Counted from the stretch's first letter, positions 52,485 through 62,669 are shown. The stretch is DNA of 64,000 nucleotides from Kiritimatiellia bacterium (GCA_017525225.1 JAFXTB010000155.1:19013-83012), one strand, 5' to 3'. The notes: a model not told the origin generated them from the letters alone. A program made the numbers and translations.

Positions 52485-53249
52485 TCACATTATCTTCTGT
52501 GCCTCTTCGGAATCGGGATCGACGAGCTTGAGCTGGACGTAGTAATTGCCGTCCTTTCGAGTGAATTTCTCGATCAACCCCAACCAGCCCAATGCATGCA
52601 GCTTTTCGTTCAGCTGGTCGAACTTCTTTTCGACATGGACCTCGAAGAACGGCCTGTCGCGCAGCATGTCGTTCATCTCGGCGAGGATCGTCTCGGCCTT
52701 CTCTCTGGTCGTCGACATGCCCTCGGACATCTCCGCTTCAATCTCCATATCCATCTGCCGTATCGCCTCGACGAGCGTAATCGGCTTCCATCCGTGCCAT
52801 TTCGCGCACACGCAGATCGAATCACTCGTCGTGGGCGGCGGCTCCATGAGGCCGCGATGGTAGTGTCCGTAGATCATGCGCTCGCCCGGACGCCGTGTAG
52901 CGGACTCGGGGGCATGGACCAGCAGGAGCTTCAATTCGTCGATGTACATCTGGTCAACTACATCTGCAAACGCCATACGATAGATTGAATCGTCCATCTG
53001 ATCGTGATTACCCTTGATCAGGACGATCCGTCCGTTCAACCTCCGGCAAAGATCGTCAAGGTCGGCGACACGGCCGTCGGAAAAGTCACCCACATACAGC
53101 ACGGTGTCATCCTTCCCCACCACGCTGTTCCACAGCGCGATATGTTCTTCCTCCTGCTTTTGCGTGCTTTCACAGAGGAGCCCGCCGAAATGCGTCCACT
53201 CACGAAAATGGTGGTCGCTTGTCACGAATGTCTTGTTTATGTCAATCAT
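52485..53249 (-). CDS. Calcineurin-like metallophosphoesterase (phage-type)
   Basis: This 254-residue enzyme has VTSDHHFREWTHF near the N-terminus, VLYVGDFSDGRVADL, IKGNHDQMDD, LLVHAPES and MIYGHYHRGLMEPP: the complete metal-site series. The SDHHF start is typical of the phage/YkuE-like group. Its C-terminal 100 residues form a helical and beta extension not seen in the phosphatase at 14134. AAAGGA precedes the ATG at 53249. The upstream gap holds a 17-bp inverted repeat and a divergent promoter. Substrate unknown. Confidence 0.85.
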   Translation of the reverse strand: MIDINKTFVTSDHHFREWTHFGGLLCESTQKQEEEHIALWNSVVGKDDTVLYVGDFSDGRVADLDDLCRRLNGRIVLIKGNHDQMDDSIYRMAFADVVDQMYIDELKLLLVHAPESATRRPGERMIYGHYHRGLMEPPPTTSDSICVCAKWHGWKPITLVEAIRQMDMEIEAEMSEGMSTTREKAETILAEMNDMLRDRPFFEVHVEKKFDQLNEKLHALGWLGLIEKFTRKDGNYYVQLKLVDPDSEEAQKIM

Positions 53250-53369
53250 GTTTTCCTTTCGGGTTTTAATACAAAGATTCATCCACTATAATCACAAGCG
53301 CCAGCCCCACCAAATATTACGGACAAAATGAAACAGGCGGCACCCAAGGCACCACCGACCCTACGCCAT

Positions 53370-53414
53370 AAAATGGGCTTGAAATTTAACAAACAACAAT
53401 TTCAAGCCCATTTT
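53370..53414. repeat. 17-bp perfect inverted repeat
   Basis: AAAATGGGCTTGAAATT and its exact complement are separated by 11 bases. The arm ends in a T run on either strand, so it could act as a terminator or as an operator in the space between two divergent genes. It lies directly before the -35 box of the ATPase gene. Confidence 0.7.
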
Positions 53415-53418
53415 CCTG

Positions 53419-53447
53419 TTGCGCACGGGACGGAATTATGGTAATAT
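53419..53447 (+). promoter_or_regulatory. Predicted promoter of the DUF234-type ATPase gene
   Basis: TTGCGC (53419-53424), 17 bases, TAATAT (53442-53447), with TTATGG just before the -10 box. The ATG at 53470 follows with GGAG in between. Confidence 0.5.
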
Positions 53448-53469
53448 TCCTTCGACAACGGAGAAAACC

Positions 53470-54903
53470 ATGTTTTACGGTCGTAAAGAACAACTTGAAC
53501 GATTTATGGGCTTGTGGCGTAAGCCCGTACCTTCGCTTGTCGTCTGTCGCGGACGTCGGCGCATCGGGAAGTCAACCCTTGTCAAGGAGTTCGCACGGCA
53601 GAGCGGCGGTATCTATCTCAAGCTGGAAGGGCTCGCCCCAGAGCCGCATATCACGAACGCGAAGCAGCTCGCCGCGTTTCGCGAACAGCTAGCGGCACAG
53701 ACAGGAAGGGATGTACCGCGGCTCAAAAACTGGGGGGCGGCGTTCCGCGAGCTCGACGCGGCCCTTGCCCCGGACGGGCGCAAGGTCGTGTTGCTGGACG
53801 AGGTTTCATGGATGGGATCACGCGACAGGACCTTCGCCGCAAAGCTCAAGGTGGCGTGGGACAATCTCTTTCACGAAAGAAACGACCTCGTCATGTTCGT
53901 CTGCGGTTCCGTCTCCACGTGGATCAAGAAGAACATCCTCGCCAGCAAGGGTTTCGTCGGACGCATCACGCTCGACACCGTCGTCCCCGAACTGCCGTTT
54001 TCCGAATGTGCGAAGTTCTGGCGCGGCAAAGCCGGACGCATAGACCCTCGCGACATGCTGGACGTCCTCTCGGTCACCGGCGGCGTACCCCGTTATCTCG
54101 AGGAGATCGACCCGTCTCTCACGGCGGACGAGAACATCAGGCGAACGTGTTTTCTGCCGGACGGATACCTCTTCCGCGAATTCACGGAGCTGTTCAATGA
54201 CATCATCTCGCGCACGGCGCCGCTCAAGCGCAGGATTCTGGAGGCACTCTCAAAAGGACACATGAGCGGATGCGAACTTGCCGAAAAGTTGGGCATCAAC
54301 CGCAACGGACATCTCTCGAACATCTTGGCGGAGCTTGAGACGGCGGGATTCGTCGCGAAGGCAAACGGCCTCAACCCCGAAACCGGATGCAGAAGCCGCG
54401 TCGACCAGTACAGGATTAGGGACAACTATACGCGCTTCTTCCTGCGGTACGTCGCCCCCCGCATCCCGGAAATCGAAGCCGGCGTGTTCTCCTTCGCCGG
54501 CGTGGAACTGCTGCCCGGCTGGGACGCGATGATGGGGTTGCAGTTCGAGAACCTCGTCCTGAACAACTTCGCGGCACTCGTCCCGCTCCTGAACCTTCAG
54601 GGAAAACTTGTGGTTTCTGCCGCTCCGTTCAGATGCGTCCGCAGTTCGCGTGGAGGCGGCGTACAGGTGGATCTACTCGTCCAAACCGAGGGCAGGGCAT
54701 ACATTGTGGAGATCAAGCGCAGCCGTGGAGTCCTCGGCGTGGAGGTGGCGGATGAAATCCGACGCAAGGCCGAGCGGTTGCCGGTGCGTTCGGGCGTATC
54801 GGTACGCACGGCACTTGTCTACGACGGACACCTCACGCGCGGCCTGGAGGCGAGCGACGCCATCGACGTGTTCGTCCCGGCCCGTCGCCTTCTGGGAGTA
54901 TAG
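53470..54903 (+). CDS. AAA ATPase with C-terminal DUF234 nuclease-like domain
   Basis: This 477-residue protein has the 'archaeal ATPase' start MFYGRKEQLERF, Walker A CRGRRRIGKSTLVKEFA (28-36 core) and Walker B VVLLDEVSWMG. A winged-helix-like middle (GCELAEKLGINRNGHLSNIL) precedes a DUF234 domain with VDLLVQTEGRAYIVEIKRS, a PD-(D/E)xK pattern near residue 400. These proteins are often mobile-element or toxin-like cargo; activity is untested. The start at 53470 is set by GGAG. It is one of four plus-strand genes and carries its own promoter. Confidence 0.87.
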   Translation: MFYGRKEQLERFMGLWRKPVPSLVVCRGRRRIGKSTLVKEFARQSGGIYLKLEGLAPEPHITNAKQLAAFREQLAAQTGRDVPRLKNWGAAFRELDAALAPDGRKVVLLDEVSWMGSRDRTFAAKLKVAWDNLFHERNDLVMFVCGSVSTWIKKNILASKGFVGRITLDTVVPELPFSECAKFWRGKAGRIDPRDMLDVLSVTGGVPRYLEEIDPSLTADENIRRTCFLPDGYLFREFTELFNDIISRTAPLKRRILEALSKGHMSGCELAEKLGINRNGHLSNILAELETAGFVAKANGLNPETGCRSRVDQYRIRDNYTRFFLRYVAPRIPEIEAGVFSFAGVELLPGWDAMMGLQFENLVLNNFAALVPLLNLQGKLVVSAAPFRCVRSSRGGGVQVDLLVQTEGRAYIVEIKRSRGVLGVEVADEIRRKAERLPVRSGVSVRTALVYDGHLTRGLEASDAIDVFVPARRLLGV

Positions 54904-55324
54904 GCTCATCTGGTTTACGATAACGCATGATGAATGACCGGACAGTCCATACTCCATGTTAATTTCTATCAACATGATACGGGATTTCAACACGCGATAT
55001 ATCATACCCTCGTTCTATCGGCAAGTCCAACAGCAACCATGGCATTTGTAGATGGATCACCATGCAACTATGGTACGGGCGAAATCAATGGTTCATGCAA
55101 CTCAAAGCGCCAGACGCAAAAATCAACTCTAAATCCTATTGAAATTGAATACTACCATCTTTTTAATGGGGACTGTCCCCCATTAAATCAGTGTTGTAAG
55201 TCATGATCACCGTCACCGCTCCCCCAATCGTCACCTTAAGCGATAGACTGATAAAATAGGTCAGACCTGTTTTATCAACTAAGGATCAAAGATTTGAAGA
55301 ATCGGATGCGCTCACTTACGCTTG
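54904..55324. other. Gene-free stretch between convergent genes
   Basis: No gene is supported here. It holds two palindromes: TTTAATGGGG-ACTGTC-CCCCATTAAA (55162-55187, perfect) and GATAAAATAGGTCAGACCTG with its partner arm (55250-55276, one mismatch). The first has the GGGGACTGTCCCC core that I recall as a common dispersed element in related genomes. A stray minus-strand GATTTTTGCGTCTG copy (55107-55122) leads to no gene. Confidence 0.5.
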
Positions 55325-58300
55325 CTATTCAGTGAACTCTTGGACGGGGCGGACAGGATAACCTTCGGGGCGACCGAAGTTTTCCGTACCATGGTAGTAG
55401 TAGCCCAAAGCGAAGTCGAGGAGCCACGCAAAGTAGCTGTCCTGGCTGGGGACGGATGACCAGTAATAGCCAATATCGGTACCATGGAGCGAAGTTTCGA
55501 GACCAACACCTGCTATGGGAAGAAAAATACTGTTGGAAGCATAGTTCCCCCTGCCACGTACAACATAACCGCTTACGCCATTCGTCGTCGTCAATATCCA
55601 GTCGCATTTGCTATTGAGATCGTACAGTTCCTGATCTGTCGGCATACGCCATTTCCCTCCCCAATGTACTTGTGCCGCGTCATGCTCCGGCACAAGAACT
55701 CCATCCGCCGTAATCCACCCCTCGCTCTTCAGAGCATCTACGCTTTTTTCATAGGTCGGAGAGTTACCCGCGCTAAAAGAGAAATTGGTCGAAGATCCGT
55801 CACTTGCAACCCAGGCGTCATTCTCTCGCTTGTAGCCGATGGTATCGCCCCACCAGAAGTAGTATCCATAATCCCACGGCTCATCCGCGCCGAGGTTCGT
55901 CTCCGCCCAATACGGACCACCCTCCCAGAGCTGGACCTTGCCGTGTGTATCGCCCGTCCAACCGTCATCCTCGGGATGTATTCGCACTCGGACGAAGAAC
56001 GTTCCGTGTGCTGTCTTTGGAGTGGCGGAGACCGAGAGCCTGCCATGGGGGGACACTCCAAATACAACGATAACATTGCCAGGCGAAAATGAGCGCGCGT
56101 CCAGCGAAGGTGAACCCTGTACTTCAAATACGGTTGCAAGATTCGCCGCAGTGGCACCGGCCCCGATCGGGACATCCTTGATATCCACTTCGAACGTAAA
56201 GCTACCGTCTGACGCCGTCGCGAGCGAATCTATCTTCACATCGTCGCTCTGGAAAGTCCGCTCGACAAGCCCGTTCGCCCCTATCGCATACGAGAACCAC
56301 GCCCGGGCAGAACCCTTCACCGCCTGATGGTCAAGCCCCTTCGCATCCACCCACGTACGATAGGCGTTGTATTCCGCAGCGGTATTGATATGTACGCAAA
56401 GCCGTTCATCAGCAGAACCCGCAAGCGCCTCAGACACGTCGCCATCGCCACCGATCTCTGGGATAGGATCAGGTGGTGGTGTCCATGTGAAACCACTTAC
56501 CCATGCGCGATCCGGGAAAGTATCGTCGTTGTAGTTGTCCTTCATGAACGTCCACCTGAGCGTATGCGTACCCGAGTCGGCGAACGTGAACGACTTCTCC
56601 ACCCAGCCGCTCGTCCCGTCCATGCGGGCAGCCTCGATACCGTTCGTGTAGAACGCCACATGATCCCACGTGGCATCTCCCGAATCGTCCCATTCGCAGT
56701 CCACCTTCCACCGGAACGAGATTGTTCCGGCACCCTCCACGACAGTCTGCAGCCAGGTCGTGGTGAAACCCTCGCCGGCGGCATCGCTGATCGTACCGCT
56801 CTGCACGGAATAGCCACCCAATGTCGTCGCGTCGCTGATGGGTGTCCATTGCGCGTCGCCGCCTGTCGTCCAGTTGAGCGACGCACTTGCCGCGTCAGCA
56901 CTTGCCGCCTCACCCAGGGACAATGTCCGTTTCGTAATGGTCGCCGTCACATACTCGCTTCTCACGCCATCCAGTACAGCGATCGCCTTGATGGTCGCCG
57001 TGTCCGCAATTGTAAACGGCCCAGTGTACAAGTAGGCATCCGTCAATCTTGGCGTCGTACCGCTTGGCGAATAGTAAATTGTCGCACCTTCCGTCGCACA
57101 GAGAATCATCACTTCACAGGCATTGCCTGTAAATTCCGAACCGTCTGCCGGGAATATTTGCGGCGGTGCCACCTCAAGCGTCTCCCATACCGCGTACAGC
57201 GTCACCACGCCGCTCGACTGCGCCGTCAGATTCGTGACGTGTTGCCCAGCCGCATAGACCACCTCGCCCGACGCATTCGTCGCCCATCCGGTGAACACAT
57301 GCCCCGTCCAAGTGAAACCGTTCGCCGCCACGGTAGTCTCGCTGTCGTATGTCGCCGCAGTCGTGGACATAGTACCACTGCCGCCGTTCGAATTGTAAGC
57401 GATGGAGTAGACGTTCGCCGTCCAAGCTGCCCTCACCGTCTGCGCACCCGTCATCTCCGCCGTAATCTGGCTCGGCGTCCATCCCGCGAACGTGTAGCCC
57501 GTCACCGCGCCCGGATTCTGGAAGGAGACCAGCGTCCCCTCGCGGTACGTCGCCGGATTCGGGTTGGTCGCCCCGCGCAGATTCTCGTATGTGATGGAGG
57601 AATAGACTATCGGTTTCTCCTTCCTGCCTGTCATCGGGTCGGACATTACCTCGTCCGACGGTCCTTCCGCCTCGATCCAGTACCAGTATTCCACGTCCAC
57701 GTCTCCAGTTGTGTCGAGATACGTACAGTTCCCGCTGTTCTGCAGTTCCACCAACATGACCGCTGACGACGGCACACTCGTCACGCCCCGATATATGCGG
57801 TATGTCCCCGCCCATGCGAGGTTGTTCCACGAGAGCGTCACGCCAGTGGTGTCAGAAACTACGGACGTGAACGCAATCGGCATCGGTGCAAATACCGCCG
57901 TATAGCTCTTCGCCGTGTCAGCAGTGACTGTCAGCGGATTCTGCATCGAACTGGCCGCCCCCGTCCAGTATGAGAACGTGTAGCCGCTGTCGGGTACGGC
58001 CGTCAGCGTCACCTGCGTACCGAGATCGTACGATCCGGCGCCGGAAACATGTCCGCCATGCTCCGCCGTAGCCGTGATCGACACCATCTGCCGCGCCCGC
58101 TGCTCCAGCGTATAGACCTCTCCCGCCACGATGATCTTGCCCGTGCGCGTCTTGCCTGTCGTGTTCTCCGTGTAGAGGAAGCGCACCACGCCGCTACCCG
58201 TCCCAGAATCATATCCACTCACAATTGTTATCCACGGCTCCGTCACGATGGCCGTCCATACGTCGTTGATGTACGCCGTGACGCAGAATTCGCCCGCGCC

Positions 58301-60283
58301 CGCGTTCCCCACCACGTTCGTGCCGTTCGGCTCGATGTTCAGGTCGTAGGGGCGCTGCGTGATGTACACCTTCTGGCTGCCCACCGTGATCCAGCCGGTC
58401 CTCGCGGAACCGTTTCCGACGTATGGCGAGACGATATACATGATCTCGCCGTCGCCCGTCCCCGAATCGCCCTGGAAGATCGTGATCCATGTCGCGTCGG
58501 ACGCGACTGCCGTCCATGACGAGTTGCCGTCGGGGTGGATCGAGATCGAGTCCATCCCACCGTCCGTACCAAAGAGCTTCGTATCGTACTCCAGTTCCAC
58601 GCCACGCGCCTTCTGCGAAACGGAGAAGTTCTTGCCCGCGATCTTAACCGTACCGCTTCGCGGATAGACCGTGTTATTCGCCGACGCCTGCAGGACAACC
58701 GTTCCCGGACCAGTACGAGACGTCGAACCGTTTACAGTTATCCAGTCCAGCGATTCGGAAATGCTCCACTGTACGATGTTCGCGACTGACACGTCCACCG
58801 AGCACGACTCGCCCGCCGCCTCGAACTCGTAACCGTTGGACGAGAGGGCGGATTGCGCCGCCGGCTGCGTCACCTTGTGCGTCTTCGCCGTCATGCCTGA
58901 CGCCGCCTCTGGCGTGATGGTAATATTACCCGTTCTCTGCGAGAGCGTCGGGTTGGGCGAGGCGGAATAGACCACGTTCCCGTTGCCCGCGCCCGTCGCC
59001 GTGGCCGCATAGACCGTGAGCCAGTTCGCGCCGCTCGTCGCCGTCCAGGGAAGGTCGGGCGTAGCCGTCACGGCAATAAGACCGTTCGCGCCCTCCACGC
59101 TCGCCGTCGACGCCGTCGGACTGACGCTGAACGACAGTGCCGCCGTCGGGCGTCCCTGCTGCGTCACGGTGAATGTCTCCGTCCCGATCTTCACCGTCCC
59201 CGTCCGCGCCTTGTAGCTCGGGTTCTCCGCAATGACGATGCTCACCAGATCGCCGCCCTGCCCATTACCAGCATCGACCACCGAAATCCAGCTGTTGTTC
59301 GGCGTCACGCTCCATTGTGTGATAGCAAGCGCATTGACCGTGATAGGTATCACATGCGTCTCGTAGTTCTGCGTTTCGTTGTAGGTTGAAAGTTTCATGC
59401 GCCGTCCGTACTGGAAGACCGTAAACGTGTTCCCCGCTACCGTCAGCGTCCCCTGGCGCGTCGCCACTTCGTCATAAGGGGCAACATTGTATGAAACGCT
59501 CCCCGCACCAGACCCACTCGTGGGCGTGACATTGATCCAGTTCACGTTCGGCCTCGCCTGCCACACGATATTGTTCGCCGCCGAAACCGTAATCGTACCA
59601 CTGGCGCCGTTATATTCAACGGTCCTGCTCTCCGGCGAAATCGTGCCACCAACGCCGTCCTGCGTGACCGTATGCGTCCACCCGCTCACATACACATAAC
59701 CCGTCCGTTGCTCCACATTCGTATTCGCGCTCACAGTGTAGGCGACAGGATAACCCACATTCCCGCTTGTCGCGTTCAGCGTGATCCACGGATCGCTCAC
59801 TGCCGCCGTCCATGTCGCGCTGCTGCCAGATACAATAATGGCATTCCCCCCTCCACCTACGCCGAAGTTTCGCGTCGTAGGCGTAATGGAGATGTTGTTA
59901 TCCTTTGCCATCGGCGGATTCGGAGCTGGTGTGACATAGAAATCGAGTGCGGTCACGTTCAGCGTCTTAGTCAGCACATTCGTGCCGAAGGTACAGGTGA
60001 GTGTGTGGTTGCCTTTTGTCAACGGCTGCCATGTCCACTGCGTTTCTGTTTGGTTTGTTGTCGAGAAGAGGCATGTGCCATCCACGGAAACGGAAACACT
60101 CTCCCCTGGCCCCGCCCATGGTGACGCATAAATCTTCTTCAGCGACTTGTTAATCGTCGTCGGCGTGGACGTATTTACCCGCACTGCCGCGCTCTCGCCT
60201 GAACAGATTATGGCACCTGACACAGAAAGGGGCGCGCTTGCCGCAACCACAACCACACAACCTAACATTATCAACTTACGCAT
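55325..60283 (-). CDS. Giant secreted BACON-repeat surface protein with FISUMP-type C-terminus
   Basis: This 1652-residue exported protein has a signal peptide (about 1-23, VSGA). At least seven BACON-like domains follow (about 140-770), each with a W-x-A start and an R-T-G strand, for example WTAAVSDPWITL, WSISESLDWITV and WTAIVTEPWITI. Next come an InlB/Flg_new type repeat (GSYDLGTQVTLTAVPDSGYTF, YNSNGGSGTM), a fibronectin-like stretch and a chitobiase-type DGSEFTGN-CATEGATIYYSPSG segment. The end (WRMPTDQELYDLNSKC, YYWSSVPSQDSYFAWLLDF) resembles the Fibrobacter paralogous domain. Likely a carbohydrate-binding or adhesive protein; no anchor motif is seen. Confidence 0.85.
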   Translation of the reverse strand: MRKLIMLGCVVVVAASAPLSVSGAIICSGESAAVRVNTSTPTTINKSLKKIYASPWAGPGESVSVSVDGTCLFSTTNQTETQWTWQPLTKGNHTLTCTFGTNVLTKTLNVTALDFYVTPAPNPPMAKDNNISITPTTRNFGVGGGGNAIIVSGSSATWTAAVSDPWITLNATSGNVGYPVAYTVSANTNVEQRTGYVYVSGWTHTVTQDGVGGTISPESRTVEYNGASGTITVSAANNIVWQARPNVNWINVTPTSGSGAGSVSYNVAPYDEVATRQGTLTVAGNTFTVFQYGRRMKLSTYNETQNYETHVIPITVNALAITQWSVTPNNSWISVVDAGNGQGGDLVSIVIAENPSYKARTGTVKIGTETFTVTQQGRPTAALSFSVSPTASTASVEGANGLIAVTATPDLPWTATSGANWLTVYAATATGAGNGNVVYSASPNPTLSQRTGNITITPEAASGMTAKTHKVTQPAAQSALSSNGYEFEAAGESCSVDVSVANIVQWSISESLDWITVNGSTSRTGPGTVVLQASANNTVYPRSGTVKIAGKNFSVSQKARGVELEYDTKLFGTDGGMDSISIHPDGNSSWTAVASDATWITIFQGDSGTGDGEIMYIVSPYVGNGSARTGWITVGSQKVYITQRPYDLNIEPNGTNVVGNAGAGEFCVTAYINDVWTAIVTEPWITIVSGYDSGTGSGVVRFLYTENTTGKTRTGKIIVAGEVYTLEQRARQMVSITATAEHGGHVSGAGSYDLGTQVTLTAVPDSGYTFSYWTGAASSMQNPLTVTADTAKSYTAVFAPMPIAFTSVVSDTTGVTLSWNNLAWAGTYRIYRGVTSVPSSAVMLVELQNSGNCTYLDTTGDVDVEYWYWIEAEGPSDEVMSDPMTGRKEKPIVYSSITYENLRGATNPNPATYREGTLVSFQNPGAVTGYTFAGWTPSQITAEMTGAQTVRAAWTANVYSIAYNSNGGSGTMSTTAATYDSETTVAANGFTWTGHVFTGWATNASGEVVYAAGQHVTNLTAQSSGVVTLYAVWETLEVAPPQIFPADGSEFTGNACEVMILCATEGATIYYSPSGTTPRLTDAYLYTGPFTIADTATIKAIAVLDGVRSEYVTATITKRTLSLGEAASADAASASLNWTTGGDAQWTPISDATTLGGYSVQSGTISDAAGEGFTTTWLQTVVEGAGTISFRWKVDCEWDDSGDATWDHVAFYTNGIEAARMDGTSGWVEKSFTFADSGTHTLRWTFMKDNYNDDTFPDRAWVSGFTWTPPPDPIPEIGGDGDVSEALAGSADERLCVHINTAAEYNAYRTWVDAKGLDHQAVKGSARAWFSYAIGANGLVERTFQSDDVKIDSLATASDGSFTFEVDIKDVPIGAGATAANLATVFEVQGSPSLDARSFSPGNVIVVFGVSPHGRLSVSATPKTAHGTFFVRVRIHPEDDGWTGDTHGKVQLWEGGPYWAETNLGADEPWDYGYYFWWGDTIGYKRENDAWVASDGSSTNFSFSAGNSPTYEKSVDALKSEGWITADGVLVPEHDAAQVHWGGKWRMPTDQELYDLNSKCDWILTTTNGVSGYVVRGRGNYASNSIFLPIAGVGLETSLHGTDIGYYWSSVPSQDSYFAWLLDFALGYYYHGTENFGRPEGYPVRPVQEFTE

Positions 60284-60428
60284 TTCTGTTCTCCTCTAGA
60301 TTCAAATTCATTTTGCACCTGCCATCTACACCCTTCGCATCCCGCGCGAGAAGGTGTTCGGCGAACCGATGAAGGAATTGACTGCATGAAAATCACTTCT
60401 GTCCGACATAGCAGCTTTCTGATCCGCT

Positions 60429-61385
60429 CTATCCATTCACTATAGCTCCTCTCTCGCGACTATTTCGCATAGACTTTCCCCCACCAACCTTTTCTACCTT
60501 CACGCCAAGTTTCGTTGCTTTTTTGATAAACGCATCAATATTGCCAATGCCCCATTGAGAAGAAACCACAACTCTAAATCCATCCTTGAGCATAATCACA
60601 TCCTCCGCATCTAGGAAATGACGCTTATGCTGCGTCCGCTCTGCAAGATTCTTTGCGTCATCAAGCAAACTGACACAACCCCATTTGCCTTTTGTTCCCC
60701 TCAACGCAATAGGGAATTTCTCATCTGAAATCAACTCATCATAACTAATGTTACTGTTCCTTGAAACGAATTCCTTTATGACGGCAAGAACCATTCTCCC
60801 TTTGCCAAACGGCCCTTTTCCATCGACAAGATATTTCTGATAATCTTTCGCACTAAAGTTTGAAATCACCGTGGTCATCAGATATTCATTGTCATCGGTT
60901 TTATAGCGCTTTATGGTCAATCCGTTTATAATCGGCGTTCTGGTCTTAGGTTTCTTCAACAATTCCATAACCTGTGCCGAGAATGATCTGCCGACCAATA
61001 CGCCAAACATATTGCGCCCACTTATCTCTTCATCGAAATCTTCATTCTGTTTTTTGTAATCTCTGAGAACCGACAATGCCTTCACCTTCGAGGGGTCGTC
61101 CAAATACCTCTTGAGTTGTTCATAATCTTCTTCTACGACAACGCCTCTCTTTAATTCGATAATGGCAATCTTCCCAGAACTGTACTCAACAATCATATCA
61201 ACACGTCCATGTTTTAACTTTCGCTCGACACCAATCAGCTCTTTAACTCTAAAATCATCATTATTCTCCACCAACGACAACAATTCTGGATGGGCGATTA
61301 AATACCCTTGCAACTCAAATTCCCTTTGAAAGGGAACTTCTTTGAGCAATGAACCGTTAAGCAAAATCTGTTTGAACATTGTCAC
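60429..61385 (-). CDS. NucS/DUF91-like endonuclease, AT-rich
   Basis: This 318-residue protein has a PD-(D/E)xK core near the N-terminus: GRVDMIVEYSSGK (Asp63) followed by AIIELKRG (Glu77, Lys79). That matches NucS/DUF91-type nucleases that cut mismatched or branched DNA. The helical C-terminal 200 residues are not recognised and end in a Gly/Lys-rich tail. GTG at 61385 or ATG at 61379 could start it; AAGG fits the GTG. It is more AT-rich than its neighbours, suggesting separate acquisition. Its substrate is unknown. Confidence 0.65.
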   Translation of the reverse strand: MTMFKQILLNGSLLKEVPFQREFELQGYLIAHPELLSLVENNDDFRVKELIGVERKLKHGRVDMIVEYSSGKIAIIELKRGVVVEEDYEQLKRYLDDPSKVKALSVLRDYKKQNEDFDEEISGRNMFGVLVGRSFSAQVMELLKKPKTRTPIINGLTIKRYKTDDNEYLMTTVISNFSAKDYQKYLVDGKGPFGKGRMVLAVIKEFVSRNSNISYDELISDEKFPIALRGTKGKWGCVSLLDDAKNLAERTQHKRHFLDAEDVIMLKDGFRVVVSSQWGIGNIDAFIKKATKLGVKVEKVGGGKSMRNSRERGAIVNG

Positions 61386-61443
61386 AACGCAACAACCTTT
61401 CCCTTACCACGATGTTGATTAGATTTTAATACCAAGGCTAATA

Positions 61444-62649
61444 CTAATAAGCTAAACAACAGATTCTAAAACCAAACCCACCATATCCGACACCATGTTG
61501 ACTCGAAGGTGTCAACCTTCTTCTCACCGAAGAAGTATGATTTAGCTCCGTTCTTGTGGGATTGGTAAAGGTAGAGGAAAAGGATTGAAAATATGCGCTA
61601 CTTCGCACTACTCGCTGACTTCCCGAGGACACCCCAACAGGATCTGTTACACCACTCGACAAATCACCAGCCCAATCCAAACACCACTCCCATACATTTC
61701 CATGCATATCATAAAGACCCCACGCATTCGACATATATGAACCGACTGCCGTCGTTCCAGATGAATACCCACCCTTGCCGTCTGTTTGATTACCACCGTA
61801 CCGACCTAGCAGTTTCAGATCATTTTCTGTATTACCCCCATTATTGTAGTCACTAGTTGTCCCAGCACGACAGGCATATTCCCACTGTGCCTCGGTCGGC
61901 AAGTCAAAGTTCAATCCTGTCCGCGTCTGCAACTTTCCCATGAACGATGTCAAATCGACCGCAGATGAAGATGGCCACTGAGCACCATTTTCAGAACCAC
62001 GTATCATATTGTATGACACCTCTACTACCGGACGATTGTCCCCAGTAATGCCGCTAGATGGTTTTGTCCCCATAACCAGTTCATACTGTTTCTGCGTCAT
62101 CTCAAATATGCCCATGTAAAATGATTTAGTAAGTATGACGTTGTACTGTCCTCCCATCTTGAACGACCCCGGCATAATTCGCCGCAATACAAGTTTTGTG
62201 GTCTTGTAAACATCCGTCCATCCTCCAGACGGAACTGCATAAAGATGGGCGATGGGGTATGATGCGGAATTTGCACCAGACGACAGATCGACCACCAAGT
62301 ATAACTCATCACAATACGCGACCGTGAATACCATGTTGGCCGAATTGATCGTTACGCCCTGTGTTGCAACATCCCAAATGACTCTATGCAATCCTACTGT
62401 AGTGCCTGTATCTCCAGACAAATGAGTCGCCTCATACACTCGTCCAGATGTCTTGTCTTTCGCGGTGACAAGAAGAAACGGCGTCTTTCCGCTCCCTGCG
62501 CTTGAGGTGACATCCCCCACAACCTCATAAGTGATGTACACCTTCCCCCAAGGGTACTGCTGCATCGCCTTCACGTTCTTCACCTGTGGCGTGGCGGCGG
62601 CGGCAAATGCGCAACAGCCAGCAACAACAAGCCCTATTAACATTTTCAT
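61444..62649 (-). CDS. Secreted formylglycine-generating-enzyme-like (SUMF1) protein
   Basis: This 401-residue protein begins with a signal peptide (1-19, ending AAAAT). It has a first domain of about 130 residues and then a FGE-sulfatase fold: YMGIFEMTQKQYELVMG, NFDLPTEAQWEYACRAGTT, WGLYDMHGNVWEWCLDWAGD and GGFGFRICCLAY. The two catalytic Cys of true FGE are not seen in their usual places, so it may be a binding relative rather than an enzyme. AAGGAGA before the ATG at 62649. AT-rich, like the NucS-like gene next to it. Confidence 0.82.
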   Translation of the reverse strand: MKMLIGLVVAGCCAFAAAATPQVKNVKAMQQYPWGKVYITYEVVGDVTSSAGSGKTPFLLVTAKDKTSGRVYEATHLSGDTGTTVGLHRVIWDVATQGVTINSANMVFTVAYCDELYLVVDLSSGANSASYPIAHLYAVPSGGWTDVYKTTKLVLRRIMPGSFKMGGQYNVILTKSFYMGIFEMTQKQYELVMGTKPSSGITGDNRPVVEVSYNMIRGSENGAQWPSSSAVDLTSFMGKLQTRTGLNFDLPTEAQWEYACRAGTTSDYNNGGNTENDLKLLGRYGGNQTDGKGGYSSGTTAVGSYMSNAWGLYDMHGNVWEWCLDWAGDLSSGVTDPVGVSSGSQRVVRSSAYFQSFSSTFTNPTRTELNHTSSVRRRLTPSSQHGVGYGGFGFRICCLAY

Positions 62650-62669
62650 AAAAGTCTCCTTAAAATGTA

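Noticed and set aside
53335..53365. Additional REP copy
   Set aside because: It has a GTAGGGT head but the arms are direct rather than inverted copies, so no palindrome forms.
55107..55122. Fourth copy of the GATTTTGCGTCTGT promoter motif
   Set aside because: It is imperfect and has no minus-strand gene downstream before the convergent ATPase gene.
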